64,000 nucleotides of DNA from the NCBI GenBank assembly GCA_946479505.1, contig CAMLGC010000001.1, positions 62,001 to 126,000 on the forward strand, read 5' to 3'. Position numbers and translations under genes: made by a program. The notes under the pieces were generated by a model. It saw only the letters and a list, made by a program, of their open reading frames with translations, was not told the origin of the DNA and did no database searches. This DNA is from an uncultured Sphingomonadaceae bacterium. Lineage in GTDB: Bacteria; Pseudomonadota; Alphaproteobacteria; Sphingomonadales; Sphingomonadaceae. Below, piece by piece: positions 22,796-31,824 of this stretch (position 1 is the first letter of the stretch; each line of letters opens with the position of its first letter).

Positions 22796-24142
22796 TCACT
22801 TCATCAGGACCAGCTCTTCCGCCATCGTCGGGTGCAGCGCCACCGTCTGGTCGAACGCGTCCTTGGTGAGGCCCGCCTTCACCGCGACCGCCGCGACCTG
22901 GAGGATTTCGGGCGTGTCGGGACCGATCATGTGGAGCCCGACAATCCGCCCCGTCTCGGCGTCGCACACCATCTTGTAGAGTGCGCGCTCGTTGCGGCCC
23001 GCGAGCACGTTCTTCATCGCGCGGAAGTCCGACGTATAGACCTTGATCGATCCGATCTTCTCGCGCGCCTGGCTCTCGGTCATGCCGACGCCTGCCATCG
23101 GCGGATGGCTGAACACCGCGGCCGGGATGCAGCCATAATCGACCCGCGTCGGCTTGTTGCCGAACACGGTGTCCGCGAAGGCCTGCCCTTCGCGGATCGC
23201 AACCGGGGTGAGCTGCACCCGGTTGGTCACGTCGCCGACCGCGTAGATGCTCGGGCAGGTAGAGCGATTGTCCGCATCGACCTTAATCGCGCCCTTCTCG
23301 TCGCACTCGACGCCTGCCTTCTCCACGCCGAGTCCGCCCGTATTGGGCACCCGTCCCGTGGCGAACATTACGCAATCGACGGTGATCGGTTCGTGGTTGG
23401 TCATCTCGACCGTCAGGCAACCGTCCCCGTTTTTGGTGATGCCGCGGAACTCGGCGTTGAAGCGGAACTCGATCCCCTTGGCGGTCGAGATCTGGAGCAG
23501 CCGGTCGCGGACCGAATGGTCGTAGCCGCGCAGGATCACGTCGGTGCGGTTGATGAGGATCACCTTGGCGCCGAACTCGTTGAACACTCCCGCGAACTCG
23601 TTCGCGATGTAGCCTGCGCCCGCAATCAGGATGCGCTTGGGGATGCAATCGAGGTGGAACGCCTCGTTGGAGGTGATGCCGTGCTCGTGGCCGTGGCATT
23701 GCGGCACGTGCGGCGTCGCGCCGGTCGCGATCAGGATCGTCTTCGCGCTCACCCGCCGCCCGCTCGCGAGCTCGACCTCGTTCGGCCCAGCGAGGGTCGC
23801 ACGGTCGAGAATCATCTCGACATCATGGTTCTCGAGCGTCTCGGTGTAGGCCTTGCTGATCCGATCGACCTCGCCCAGCACGTTGTCGCGCAGCACGGTC
23901 CAGTCGAAGTCGCAATCGGGCACATTCCAGCCGAAGCGCTTGGCGTCCTGCAAATCTTCGGCGAAATGCGCGCCATAGACGAGCAGCTTCTTGGGCACGC
24001 AGCCGCGGATCACACACGTGCCGCCGACCCGATATTCCTCGGCGAGCGCGACTTTCGCCCCATGCGCCGCCGCCACCCGCGACGCCCGCACCCCACCCGA
24101 TCCCCCGCCGATGACAAAGAGGTCGTAATCGTATTGGGGCAT
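22796..24142 (-). CDS. gor: Glutathione-disulfide reductase
   Basis: Flavoprotein of 448 residues that uses NADPH to reduce glutathione disulfide. The FAD loop IGGGSGGVRASR is followed by the redox pair GGTCVIRGCVPKK (Cys43 and Cys48), the NADPH site GAGYIANEFAGVFNEFGAK with the Arg that favours NADPH (INRTDVILRG), the second FAD motif YAVGDVTNRVQLTPVA, and the C-terminal HPTMAEELV with catalytic His437 and Glu442. Length and motifs match the plant/alphaproteobacterial Gor group rather than dihydrolipoamide dehydrogenase. Confidence 0.95.
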   Translation of the reverse strand: MPQYDYDLFVIGGGSGGVRASRVAAAHGAKVALAEEYRVGGTCVIRGCVPKKLLVYGAHFAEDLQDAKRFGWNVPDCDFDWTVLRDNVLGEVDRISKAYTETLENHDVEMILDRATLAGPNEVELASGRRVSAKTILIATGATPHVPQCHGHEHGITSNEAFHLDCIPKRILIAGAGYIANEFAGVFNEFGAKVILINRTDVILRGYDHSVRDRLLQISTAKGIEFRFNAEFRGITKNGDGCLTVEMTNHEPITVDCVMFATGRVPNTGGLGVEKAGVECDEKGAIKVDADNRSTCPSIYAVGDVTNRVQLTPVAIREGQAFADTVFGNKPTRVDYGCIPAAVFSHPPMAGVGMTESQAREKIGSIKVYTSDFRAMKNVLAGRNERALYKMVCDAETGRIVGLHMIGPDTPEILQVAAVAVKAGLTKDAFDQTVALHPTMAEELVLMK

Positions 24143-24179
24143 TGGCTGTTCCTCTATGGCATCGTAGGCAAAAACTCCA

Positions 24180-24275
24180 CGTCACCCCGGACTTGTTCCG
24201 GGGTCCACCGTCGCACACGCAAACAAATCGTTGTTCTCGCTCCACGGTGGATGCCGGAACGAGTCCGGCATGACG
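24180..24275. repeat. Intergenic palindromic repeat between gor and pgi
   Basis: Starts CGTCACCCCGGACTTGTTCC (hairpin CCCCGGA-CTTG-TTCCGGGG) and ends GCCGGAACGAGTCCGGC followed by ATGACG, with inner arms TCCACCG and CGGTGGA. It has the same plan as the element at 12370-12454 and is likely the same family. It occupies nearly all of the 136-bp gap between the two genes. Confidence 0.8.
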
Positions 24276-24278
24276 GCA

Positions 24279-25772
24279 TCAGAAAAACGCCCGCCGCATC
24301 AGGTCGGTGGTCGAGGGATCGAAATCCTGCTCGCCCTTGTCGGCGGCCCTGGCCATTTCCTTGCCGAGCTCGACCCCGAACTGATCGAACGGATTGATCC
24401 CGAGCAGCATCGCGCGCACAAACACGCGTTGCTCATAGAAGGCGATCAGCGCCCCCAGCGTATGCGCGTCGAGCGCGTCGAGCAGGATCGTCGAACTCGG
24501 CCTATCCCCCGAATAGGCGCGCGCGCGATCGTCATTGGCGCGCCCCTTCATCAGCGCTGCGCCTTGCGCGAACATGTTCGTCAGGAGTTGCCGGTGATGC
24601 TCCTCGGCGAGCGTATCGCCGGCTTCGATTACACCGACGAACTCGACCGGCACCAGGTGCGTCCCTTGGTGGAGGAGCTGGAACACCGCGTGCTGCGCAT
24701 CGGTGCCCACTCCGCCCCAGGTGATCGGCGCGGTCGGGCGATCGACGGGTGTGCCGTCCGCGGCCACCCCCTTGCCGTTCGATTCCATCTCGAGCTGCTG
24801 GAGGTAGGAAGGCAACAACCGCAGACGCTCGTCATAGGCGAACGTGGCGCGCGTCTCGGCGCGCTTGACCTGCGTGTAGAACAGGTCCGCGAACGCGGCG
24901 AGCATCGGCGCGTTCTCGTGCGCCGCGGCGAGCCGGAAATGCCGGTCCATCTCGGCCGCGCCTTCGAGCAGATCGCCGAACGCCTCCCAGCCGAGCGCGA
25001 GCGCCGCCGGAAAGCCGATCGACGACCAGAGCGAATAGCGCCCGCCGACGCTTTCCGAAAACGGCAACACGCGCGTCTCGTCGACGCCCCATTCGACCGC
25101 TTTCTCGGGCGACGCGGTGAGCGCGATCACCTTGCCATAGGGATCCTCGACCCCGCCTTCGGTCATCCACTGGAGCACGCTTGCCCCGTTGAGCATCGTC
25201 TCGGTCGTCGTGAACGTCTTCGAGGCGACGACCAGCAGCGTCGCCGCCGGATCGAAGCGCGCGAACACCTCTTCGAGCGCCGCGCCGTCGACGTTCGAGA
25301 CGATCGCGACATCGTAGCGATCCTCCTCGCGCCCGAGCGCATCGATCAGCAGGTCCGGCCCCAACGCCGATCCGCCGATCCCGACATGGAGCACATGCCG
25401 GATCGGCCCCAGCGCCTCACTTTCGATCGCGTCGATCAGCGCGCGCATCCGCGCATGGAGCGCCGCCGCCTTGGCGACCGCTTCCTCCGCGCCCTCGCCG
25501 CGCTCTGCGCCGTGCTCGGCCGCGCGGTCCTCGGTCGCGTTGATGTGCTTGCCCGCGAACAGCGCCTCGCGCTTGCCCGCTAGGTCCTGCGCCTTGGCGA
25601 GCGCCTCGAACGCCTTCACGCCATCCGTCGTCAGATGCGTCTTCGACCAGTCGAAGTGGATGCCCGAGACATCGACCGAAAAGCGCGCCACCCGGTCGCC
25701 GCTGCCTTCGAACAGCTCCTCGAGCCGTGGCGGATCGAGCGCCTCGATCGTGCTCCAGTCGGGCGTGGGCAT
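24279..25772 (-). CDS. pgi: Glucose-6-phosphate isomerase
   Basis: Interconverts glucose-6-phosphate and fructose-6-phosphate; 497 residues. Family signatures include HVGIGGSALGPDLLIDAL, VASKTFTTTETM, SVGGRYSLWSSIGFP, and the C-terminal INPFDQFGVELGKEMA with the conserved lysine. The ATG at 25772 (MPTPDWSTIEALDPPRLEEL) gives the normal N-terminus; the open frame runs on to 26525 but there it is antisense to lepB. It is divergent from lepB with a gap of 114 bases. Confidence 0.95.
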   Translation of the reverse strand: MPTPDWSTIEALDPPRLEELFEGSGDRVARFSVDVSGIHFDWSKTHLTTDGVKAFEALAKAQDLAGKREALFAGKHINATEDRAAEHGAERGEGAEEAVAKAAALHARMRALIDAIESEALGPIRHVLHVGIGGSALGPDLLIDALGREEDRYDVAIVSNVDGAALEEVFARFDPAATLLVVASKTFTTTETMLNGASVLQWMTEGGVEDPYGKVIALTASPEKAVEWGVDETRVLPFSESVGGRYSLWSSIGFPAALALGWEAFGDLLEGAAEMDRHFRLAAAHENAPMLAAFADLFYTQVKRAETRATFAYDERLRLLPSYLQQLEMESNGKGVAADGTPVDRPTAPITWGGVGTDAQHAVFQLLHQGTHLVPVEFVGVIEAGDTLAEEHHRQLLTNMFAQGAALMKGRANDDRARAYSGDRPSSTILLDALDAHTLGALIAFYEQRVFVRAMLLGINPFDQFGVELGKEMARAADKGEQDFDPSTTDLMRRAFF

Positions 25773-25886
25773 GGGTGCGTGTCCTCCGGTCGGCTGTGGG
25801 TCGGTGTCCTCTAGCGACCCGATCAACGCCCCGCCACCCGAAAGGGGCCGCTTGACGCGCCCGCGCGCGCGCCGCAAAGCCCGGAG

Positions 25887-26732
25887 ATGGCCGACACCGA
25901 CACCCCCGCCACGGCCGGAGCCGAGGCCGTGCCCGAAAAGCAGGGCAAGAAGAAGCGCTCGGAAACCGCCGACACGCTCGTCTTCCTCGTAAAGCTCGCG
26001 ATCATCGTCATCGTGATCCGCAGCTTCATCTTCGCGCCGTTCAGCATCCCGTCGGAATCGATGCTGCCGCGGCTGTTCATCGGGGACTATCTGTTCGTCA
26101 CGAAGTGGAATTACGGCTATTCGCGTTACTCGCTGCCGTTCAGCCTGCCGCTGATCCCGGGGCGCATCTTCGCCGACCTGCCGACGCGCGGCGACGTGAT
26201 CGTCTTCAAGGCCCCGCCGCAGGACGAGGACGATTACATCAAGCGTGTGATCGGCCTTCCCGGCGACACGATCCAGATGCGAAGCGGCCAGGTGATCCTC
26301 AACGGCAAACCGGTGCCGCGCGAGCGGATCGCCGATTTCGTCATCCCGCAAAGCCCCAACTATCATTGCGAGGCCAAGTTCGCGGACGTCGACGCGAGCG
26401 GAACCTCCGTCTGCCGTTATCACCGGTACCGCGAGACGCTTCCCAACGGGGTCAGCTTCCAGACGATCGACCGCGGCCGCACCGTCGCGGACGATACCGG
26501 CGTCCATACCGTTCCCGCCGGCCACGTGTTCATGATGGGCGACAACCGCGACGACAGTGAAGACAGTCGTTTCAGCCAGGAAGCCGGCGGGATCGGCTAC
26601 GTGCCGCTCGAGAATCTCGAAGGCAAGGCGGTCGTCACCTTCTGGTCGACCGACGGCTCAGCCGAATGGATCAAGCCGTGGACGTGGGTGTCCGCCGCCC
26701 GGTGGGATCGGATCGGAGACGGCTTTGAGTGA
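25887..26732 (+). CDS. lepB: Signal peptidase I
   Basis: Membrane-bound leader peptidase of 281 residues that cleaves Sec and Tat signal peptides. After a charged N-terminus there is one membrane helix (LVFLVKLAIIVIVIRSFIFAPF), the catalytic serine motif IPSESMLP (Ser58) and the general-base lysine in YIKRVIGLPGD (Lys119); the box GDNRDDSEDSR follows. First gene of a lepB-rnc-era run with an 8-base overlap into rnc, a conserved order in alphaproteobacteria. Confidence 0.95.
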   Translation: MADTDTPATAGAEAVPEKQGKKKRSETADTLVFLVKLAIIVIVIRSFIFAPFSIPSESMLPRLFIGDYLFVTKWNYGYSRYSLPFSLPLIPGRIFADLPTRGDVIVFKAPPQDEDDYIKRVIGLPGDTIQMRSGQVILNGKPVPRERIADFVIPQSPNYHCEAKFADVDASGTSVCRYHRYRETLPNGVSFQTIDRGRTVADDTGVHTVPAGHVFMMGDNRDDSEDSRFSQEAGGIGYVPLENLEGKAVVTFWSTDGSAEWIKPWTWVSAARWDRIGDGFE

Positions 26733-27387
26733 CCTCGCCGGCTGGCTCGCCGAGATCTTCGGCCGCGAGCCCGCCGACTTCGCCCGCTTCGAACGCGCGC
26801 TCACCCACGGCAGCCAGGACCGGGCAAATTACGAGCGGCTAGAATTCCTGGGTGATCGGGTGCTCGGTTTGGTCATGGCCGAATGGCTGTTCGAGGACTT
26901 TCCCACCGAGCCCGAAGGATCGCTCTCCAAACGCCTCAACACGCTCGTCACCCGAGCCGCCTGCGCCGAGGTGGCGCGCGACATCGGCGTCCGCGCGCAC
27001 CTGCGCCTCGGCAAGCAGGCACGCGACGACGGCGCGGCCGACAGCGACAACGTCCTCGGCGATGTCGTCGAGGCGCTGATCGGCGCGCTCTATCTCGATG
27101 CCGGTCTCGAGTCGGCACGCGCCTTCATCCGCTCGATGTGGGAAGACCGCGTCCGCACCCACGCGCGCGCACCCCAGCACCCCAAATCCGCGCTCCAGGA
27201 ATGGGCCGCGGCGCACAACCGCAAGCCCCCCGCCTACGAAATCGTCGAGCGATCGGGTCCCCACCACGCCCCGCGCTTCACGATGCGCGTCTCGCTCGGC
27301 AAGCTTGCCGAAGCCACCGCCACCGGCACCAGCAAGCAAGAGGCCGAAACCGCAGCCGCCGCGGCGCTGCTGGAGAAGCTCGCATGA
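26725..27387 (+). CDS. rnc: Ribonuclease III
   Basis: Double-strand-specific endoribonuclease of 220 residues for rRNA and mRNA processing. The catalytic signature ERLEFLGDRVLGLVMAEWLF is near residue 35, the second acidic motif is DNVLGDVVEALIGALYLD, and the C-terminal dsRNA-binding domain runs from about residue 150 (KSALQEWAAAHNRKPP). The start is a TTG at 26725 preceded by GGAGACGGC and overlapping the lepB stop by 8 bases; the frame upstream of it is a shadow of lepB. Confidence 0.95.
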   Translation: MSDLAGWLAEIFGREPADFARFERALTHGSQDRANYERLEFLGDRVLGLVMAEWLFEDFPTEPEGSLSKRLNTLVTRAACAEVARDIGVRAHLRLGKQARDDGAADSDNVLGDVVEALIGALYLDAGLESARAFIRSMWEDRVRTHARAPQHPKSALQEWAAAHNRKPPAYEIVERSGPHHAPRFTMRVSLGKLAEATATGTSKQEAETAAAAALLEKLA

Positions 27388-28277
27388 CTCAATCCTGCGG
27401 CCTCGTCGCCGTCGTCGGCGCGCCCAATGCGGGCAAGTCGACGCTTGTCAACGCGCTCGTCGGGCAGAAGGTCGCGATCGTCAGCCCCAAGGCGCAGACG
27501 ACGCGCACGCGGCTGATGGGCGTGGCGCTCCAGGACGAGGTGCAGATGCTGCTCGTCGACACGCCGGGCATTTTCGAGCCGAAGCGCCGGCTCGACCGCG
27601 CGATGGTCGCCGCTGCCTGGAGCGGAGCCGAGGGCGCCGACCTGATCGCGCTGGTGGTGGACGGCAAAGGCGGTCTCGGCCCCAAGGTTGCCGCGATCGC
27701 CGAGGCGCTCGCCCACCGCCGCGAGCCCAAATACCTTATCCTCAACAAGGTGGATGTCGCTGACAAGGCGAAACTCCTCGTCCATGTCGAGCGCCTCCAC
27801 GCGATCACGCCCTTCGCCGAGACCTTCTTCGTCTCCGCGACCACCGGCGACGGCGTTCCCGAATTGAAGAACGCGCTCGCCGCGGCGATGCCTGCCGGCC
27901 CCTGGCATTTCCCCGAGGACCAGGTCTCCGACGCGACCGAACGCATGCTCGCCGCCGAGGTGACGCGCGAGCAGCTTTACCTCCAGCTCCACGCCGAGCT
28001 TCCCTATGCGAGCGCGGTCGAAACCGAGGCATACAAGGAGCGCCCCGACGGCTCGGTCGAGATCCATCAGCAGATCCTCGTCGCGCGCCCGACCCAGCGG
28101 GCGATCGTGCTCGGCAAGCAGGGCAGCCGCATCCGCGAGATCGGCGCGAAGGCCCGCGCCGAGCTCGCCGCTTTGCTCGGCCACCCCGTCCACCTCTACC
28201 TCCACGTCAAGGTCAAGGAGAATTGGGACGAGGACCGCAGCGTGTATCGCGACATCGGCCTGGACTGGGTGGAGTAG
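27384..28277 (+). CDS. era: GTPase Era
   Basis: Ribosome-assembly GTPase of 297 residues that binds the 3' end of 16S rRNA. G1 is VGAPNAGKSTL, G2 lies in PKAQTTRTR, G3 is DTPGIF, G4 is NKVD, and the C-terminal KH domain has VLGKQGSRIREIGAKAR. The ATG overlaps the rnc stop (ATGA), showing tight coupling with RNase III, a partner in rRNA maturation. Confidence 0.96.
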   Translation: MTQSCGLVAVVGAPNAGKSTLVNALVGQKVAIVSPKAQTTRTRLMGVALQDEVQMLLVDTPGIFEPKRRLDRAMVAAAWSGAEGADLIALVVDGKGGLGPKVAAIAEALAHRREPKYLILNKVDVADKAKLLVHVERLHAITPFAETFFVSATTGDGVPELKNALAAAMPAGPWHFPEDQVSDATERMLAAEVTREQLYLQLHAELPYASAVETEAYKERPDGSVEIHQQILVARPTQRAIVLGKQGSRIREIGAKARAELAALLGHPVHLYLHVKVKENWDEDRSVYRDIGLDWVE

Positions 28278-28281
28278 GCCT

Positions 28282-28983
28282 TCAGCCGGCCAGCAATTCC
28301 TCCACCCATGTGGGCACCAGCGCGCTCGCAGGGCCGAGTCGCGTTTCGTGGAAGAAGACGCTGCCCGCCGATGCCTCGAGGTTGAGTTCCAGCGTCCGCG
28401 CGCCAACGTACCGCGCCGTCTGGACGAACCCCGCGGCCGGATAGACCGCGCCCGAGGTGCCGATCGAGACGAACAGGTCGCACGCGGCGAGCGCGTGTTC
28501 GATCCGGTCCATCTCATAGGGCATCTCGCCGAAGAAGACGATGTCGGGCCTCAGCGCCGCCGCGCCGCACGCCGCGCATGCCCGCCCCTCGCCCATCGGC
28601 CCGTTACATTCCTCACGCGCCCCGCATTCCGCGCACAGCGCCGAGAGCAGCCGCCCGTGCATGTGCAGCATCCGCGTCGCACCCGCGCGCTCGTGCAGGT
28701 CGTCGACATTCTGGGTGACGATCAGCAGCCCGCCCCGCCATTCGCGATCGAGCCGCGCCAGCGTCCGATGCGCCGCATTGGGCTCAACCGATGCGAGTGC
28801 CGCCCGTCGCGCGTCGTAGAAGCGATGCACCGCCACCGGATCGCGCGCCAGCGCTTGCGGCGTGCATACATCCTCGACCCGATGCCCTTCCCATAGCCCG
28901 TCGGGTCCGCGGAAGGTGGCGAGGCCGCTCTCGGCCGATATGCCGGCGCCGGTCAGAACGACGATATTCCCGATCTCGCGCAT
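28282..28983 (-). CDS. cobB: NAD-dependent protein deacylase, CobB/Sir2 class
   Basis: Sirtuin of about 233 residues that removes acyl groups from lysines using NAD. The NAD site VLTGAGISAESGLATFRG and the TQNVDDLHERAG and HMHG segments (catalytic His) are clear; the zinc ribbon has two cysteine pairs, CAECGAREEC and CAACGA. The start at 28983 (MREIGNIVVLTGAG) is the usual one; an in-frame ATG at 29019 would add 12 residues. Acetyl-CoA synthetase is a classical target of this class and acs is in this window. It converges on era and is divergent from the HerA-like ATPase gene. Confidence 0.92.
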   Translation of the reverse strand: MREIGNIVVLTGAGISAESGLATFRGPDGLWEGHRVEDVCTPQALARDPVAVHRFYDARRAALASVEPNAAHRTLARLDREWRGGLLIVTQNVDDLHERAGATRMLHMHGRLLSALCAECGAREECNGPMGEGRACAACGAAALRPDIVFFGEMPYEMDRIEHALAACDLFVSIGTSGAVYPAAGFVQTARYVGARTLELNLEASAGSVFFHETRLGPASALVPTWVEELLAG

Positions 28984-29063
28984 GACAGAGCGATAGAGCG
29001 ATCGCGCCGTCGCCGCCATGCCCCCTTGCCCTTGCCCCCCCGCTTCGCCCATTCGGCGCGGCG

Positions 29064-30509
29064 ATGACGTTTCATGTGGACATGGGATTCGACGGCGCGG
29101 GGCGCGCGATCGCGATCGATCTGGAGGAGCTGCTCGCCACCCGCCTGCTCGTCCAGGGCAATTCGGGCTCGGGCAAGTCGCACCTGCTGCGCCGGCTGCT
29201 CGAGGGCAGTGCGGGGCAGGTGCAGCAGATCATCATCGATCCCGAGGGCGATTTCGTCACGCTTGCGCCGTACGGCCATGTCGCGATCGAGGCGCAGGAT
29301 TATGCGGCGAGCGAGATCGCCCGCTTCGCCACGCGCGCCCGCGAGCATCGCAGCTCGGTGGTGCTCAGCCTTGAGGGCCTGGAGATGGAAGGCCAGATGC
29401 GCTGCGCCGCCACCTTCCTCGCCGCGCTGTTCGATGCGCCGCGCGAACACTGGTATCCCGCCCTCGTCGTGATCGACGAGGCGCAGATCTTCGCGCCATC
29501 GGCCGGCGCGGAGGTGAGCGAGGAGGCGCGCCGCTCGTCGCTATCGGCGATGGCCAACCTGATGTCGCGCGGGCGCAAGCGCGGGCTCGCCGGCGTGATC
29601 GCGACGCAGCGGCTCGCCAAGCTGTCGAAGAATGTCGCGGCCGAGGCGTCGAATTTCCTGATGGGCCGCACCTTCCTTGACATCGACATGGCGCGCGCCG
29701 CCGACCTGCTCGGCATGGAGCGCCGTCAGGCGGAGGCGATCCGTGATCTTGCACGCGGCACCTTCCTCGGCCTCGGCCCGGCGATCGCGCGGCGGCCGGT
29801 CACCGTCACGATCGGCCCGGTCGAGACGAGCGCGCGCAGCTCGAGCCCGTCGCTCCTGCCGCTGCCCACCGCAGCGCCACAGGACATGCGCGAGCTGCTT
29901 CTCGCCGATCTCGAAGACCCGACGCCGCTTCCTCCACCCCCTCCGCCGCCCCGCCCCGCGCCCGCCGCCTCGCTGCTCGCGGAGTTGAGCGCGCCGCCCC
30001 AGCCTACACCCGACCAACCCCAGGCCGATCCCGCCGAGGTCGAGGCAGCGATGGCCGCCGCACTGCGCGGCATCGCCGAGGACCCCGATTCATTCGCGCG
30101 TCCCGCCGCCGTGCTCTTCCAGGATTTCCACGTCCGCTGCCGGATCGCGGGCGTGCCGCGCCCGCCGCTCGATCCGTCCGCCTTCACCCGCCGCCTCGCA
30201 GCGGCGCGCGCGGGTATCTTCTCTGGGCTCGAGGACGAATGGGCCGAGGCGATCGAGCTTGCGCAGAGCGTGCCCGACGACATGCTCGGCGTCTTCCTCC
30301 TCATCGCCCGCGCCGCCCGCGAGGGCCGCCCCGCGCCCGCCGATGAGGAGATCGCCGCCGTTTACGGCACCAGCTCGCTGCGGCGGGCGCAGCGCGTGAT
30401 CGGATATCTGGAGGAGCGCGACATCATCGTCGCCCGCGTCGATCTTGCCGGCAAACGCTCGATCACCCTCCCCCGCCTCGGCTGGACGACGAAACCGACC
30501 GAAGGGTGA
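29064..30509 (+). CDS. HerA/DUF87-like ATP-binding protein
   Basis: A 481-residue ATPase of the HerA/FtsK-like group. Walker A is GNSGSGKS (residues 32-39), followed by IIIDPEGDFVTLAP and Walker B LVVIDEAQIFAP (Asp138, Glu139); SRGRKRGLAGVIATQRLAKLSK carries the sensor/arginine-finger region. Residues 270-330 are Pro-rich and likely disordered, and the C-terminal 150 residues form a helical domain with a winged-helix-like end. HerA proteins form hexamers that move DNA, but the substrate here is unknown. It is divergent from cobB with about 80 bases between starts. Confidence 0.82.
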   Translation: MTFHVDMGFDGAGRAIAIDLEELLATRLLVQGNSGSGKSHLLRRLLEGSAGQVQQIIIDPEGDFVTLAPYGHVAIEAQDYAASEIARFATRAREHRSSVVLSLEGLEMEGQMRCAATFLAALFDAPREHWYPALVVIDEAQIFAPSAGAEVSEEARRSSLSAMANLMSRGRKRGLAGVIATQRLAKLSKNVAAEASNFLMGRTFLDIDMARAADLLGMERRQAEAIRDLARGTFLGLGPAIARRPVTVTIGPVETSARSSSPSLLPLPTAAPQDMRELLLADLEDPTPLPPPPPPPRPAPAASLLAELSAPPQPTPDQPQADPAEVEAAMAAALRGIAEDPDSFARPAAVLFQDFHVRCRIAGVPRPPLDPSAFTRRLAAARAGIFSGLEDEWAEAIELAQSVPDDMLGVFLLIARAAREGRPAPADEEIAAVYGTSSLRRAQRVIGYLEERDIIVARVDLAGKRSITLPRLGWTTKPTEG

Positions 30510-30706
30510 GCGGATTTGCTCGCCCGTCTCGCTGAAACGGCGCGGGATACGAAAACAAAGCGCGGCATGACGGTACGCCCTTAACACCTCGGTTCCCGAG
30601 AAGCGGCGAGCCGCGCGATTGTTCCGTCCGCCGAACGGAAGCGCCGTCTTGCCGCGTCGCAGCGCAAATCCGGAAACCGTCTGGCCCACCCGGACGTTCG
30701 CGACAG

Positions 30707-31198
30707 ATGCCAGCCGATACCTATTGCCCTGTCGCCCAACCCGCCCGACGCACGCACGGAGCGACGCCCGGCGTCGCCGCAACGCTGCGCGGCCTTCCGG
30801 GCCGGCTGCTCAACCGGCGCGGGTCGGTGCTCTTCGCGCGCAACGCGGCGGCCTCCGTCGTCTCGTTCCTTGTCGATCTCGTGCTGCTCTGGGCGATGGT
30901 TTCCGAACTCGACTGGGACAAGCTCGCCGCGGCCGCGGGTGCCTTCATCGTTGCCAACGCTCTCCACTATCTGATCGCGCGAAAGTGGGTTTTCCACGAG
31001 AGCGAACAGAGTGCGGTCGCCGGCTATGGCTATTTCCTTCTCAACGCGCTTGCCGGGCTCGTCATCATCATGGCGCTGTTTGCACTGCTCAGCGGACCGG
31101 TGGGCATCCCGTATCTGATCGCGCGCGTCATCGCTTCGCTCTGCGCCGGTACCGTGGTGTTCGCATTGAACGCAGTCCTCAACTTCCGTCTGCTCTAA
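30707..31198 (+). CDS. GtrA-family membrane protein
   Basis: A 163-residue protein of the GtrA family, usually thought to help flip or transfer undecaprenyl-linked sugars for surface glycans. Four membrane segments are visible (ASVVSFLVDLVLLWAMV; AAAGAFIVANALHYLI; YFLLNALAGLVIIMALFALL; LIARVIASLCAGTVVFALNAVLNF), with the family motif FHYLIARKWVF-like sequence after the second and the NAVLNFRLL ending. The first 40 residues are basic and variable, so a later start is possible. It converges on the PspC gene. Confidence 0.85.
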   Translation: MPADTYCPVAQPARRTHGATPGVAATLRGLPGRLLNRRGSVLFARNAAASVVSFLVDLVLLWAMVSELDWDKLAAAAGAFIVANALHYLIARKWVFHESEQSAVAGYGYFLLNALAGLVIIMALFALLSGPVGIPYLIARVIASLCAGTVVFALNAVLNFRLL

Positions 31199-31201
31199 GG
31201 C

Positions 31202-31501
31202 TCAGGCGGCCTTGGCGACCGGCGCCGCGTCCTCGTCATTGTCGCCGGCAGACGACACGAGCTCGACGCCAGAACGGGGCGCAGCGGCGACGGGGACAGG
31301 TGCAATCCAGCGCGAGACGGCGACCGCGACCCCCAGCAGCGCATAGGTCGCCAGCACCCCCGCCGGGTTCCAGATCATCGAGATCGCAAGCACGACGCGC
31401 AGATAGTTGGGATTGAAGCCGAAATCCTGCCCCACGCCCTCGCACACGCCGAACAGCGTGTCCGGGCGGTTGAACAGCGACCAAGTGGATTGCTTCTGCA
31501 C
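31202..31501 (-). CDS. PspC-domain protein
   Basis: A 99-residue protein with a PspC domain, related to phage-shock envelope-stress proteins. The domain reads FNRPDTLFGVCEGVGQDFGF, then NPNYLRVVLAISMIWNPAGVLATYALLG (membrane segment) and continues into a short acidic tail. The start is a GTG at 31501 with AGGAGG placed 8 bases upstream; no ATG fits. It is a single-domain protein without the rest of a psp operon nearby, so a full phage-shock response cannot be inferred. Confidence 0.85.
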   Translation of the reverse strand: MQKQSTWSLFNRPDTLFGVCEGVGQDFGFNPNYLRVVLAISMIWNPAGVLATYALLGVAVAVSRWIAPVPVAAAPRSGVELVSSAGDNDEDAAPVAKAA

Positions 31502-31824
31502 ATCGTCCTCCTTTTGCGAGCGGCCCGGCTTCGGCGCCGGGGCGAACCCCCTGGGCTTCGCAAGCCGCATGCCAAGAGACGAAAGCCTGCGCTTTCTCCC
31601 GTAATCGGGCGCTGTAAATGGGGCGCGCGGGATAATGGGTCGGAGCCCTCGCCAAAATCTGGTATTTTTCGCCAATGTCGATCGAGGTTTGTGCGGGGCG
31701 TCCGCCGACCCCGATGCGCCCTGTCCTATGCGTCCGCTTTCTGGCATTGCCATGGAATAAACGCTGTAATTTCGACAGCGAAGCGAAGGCCCGACCAGCC
31801 GTGAAGAAGGAAGAGCGCAGCCGT
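31502..31824. other. Intergenic region between PspC gene and dapB
   Basis: About 320 bases separating the divergent starts of the PspC gene (minus) and dapB (plus). Open frames running through it show no recognisable protein. It should hold both promoters: a less GC-rich stretch occurs at about 31660-31770. I could not place a convincing -35/-10 pair or operator. Confidence 0.5.

Noticed and set aside
25773..26525. Upstream extension of the pgi frame
   Set aside because: Antisense to lepB and without family similarity; the normal Pgi start is at 25772.
31202..31501. Phage-shock (psp) operon
   Set aside because: Only one small PspC-domain gene is present; no pspA, pspB or pspF beside it.
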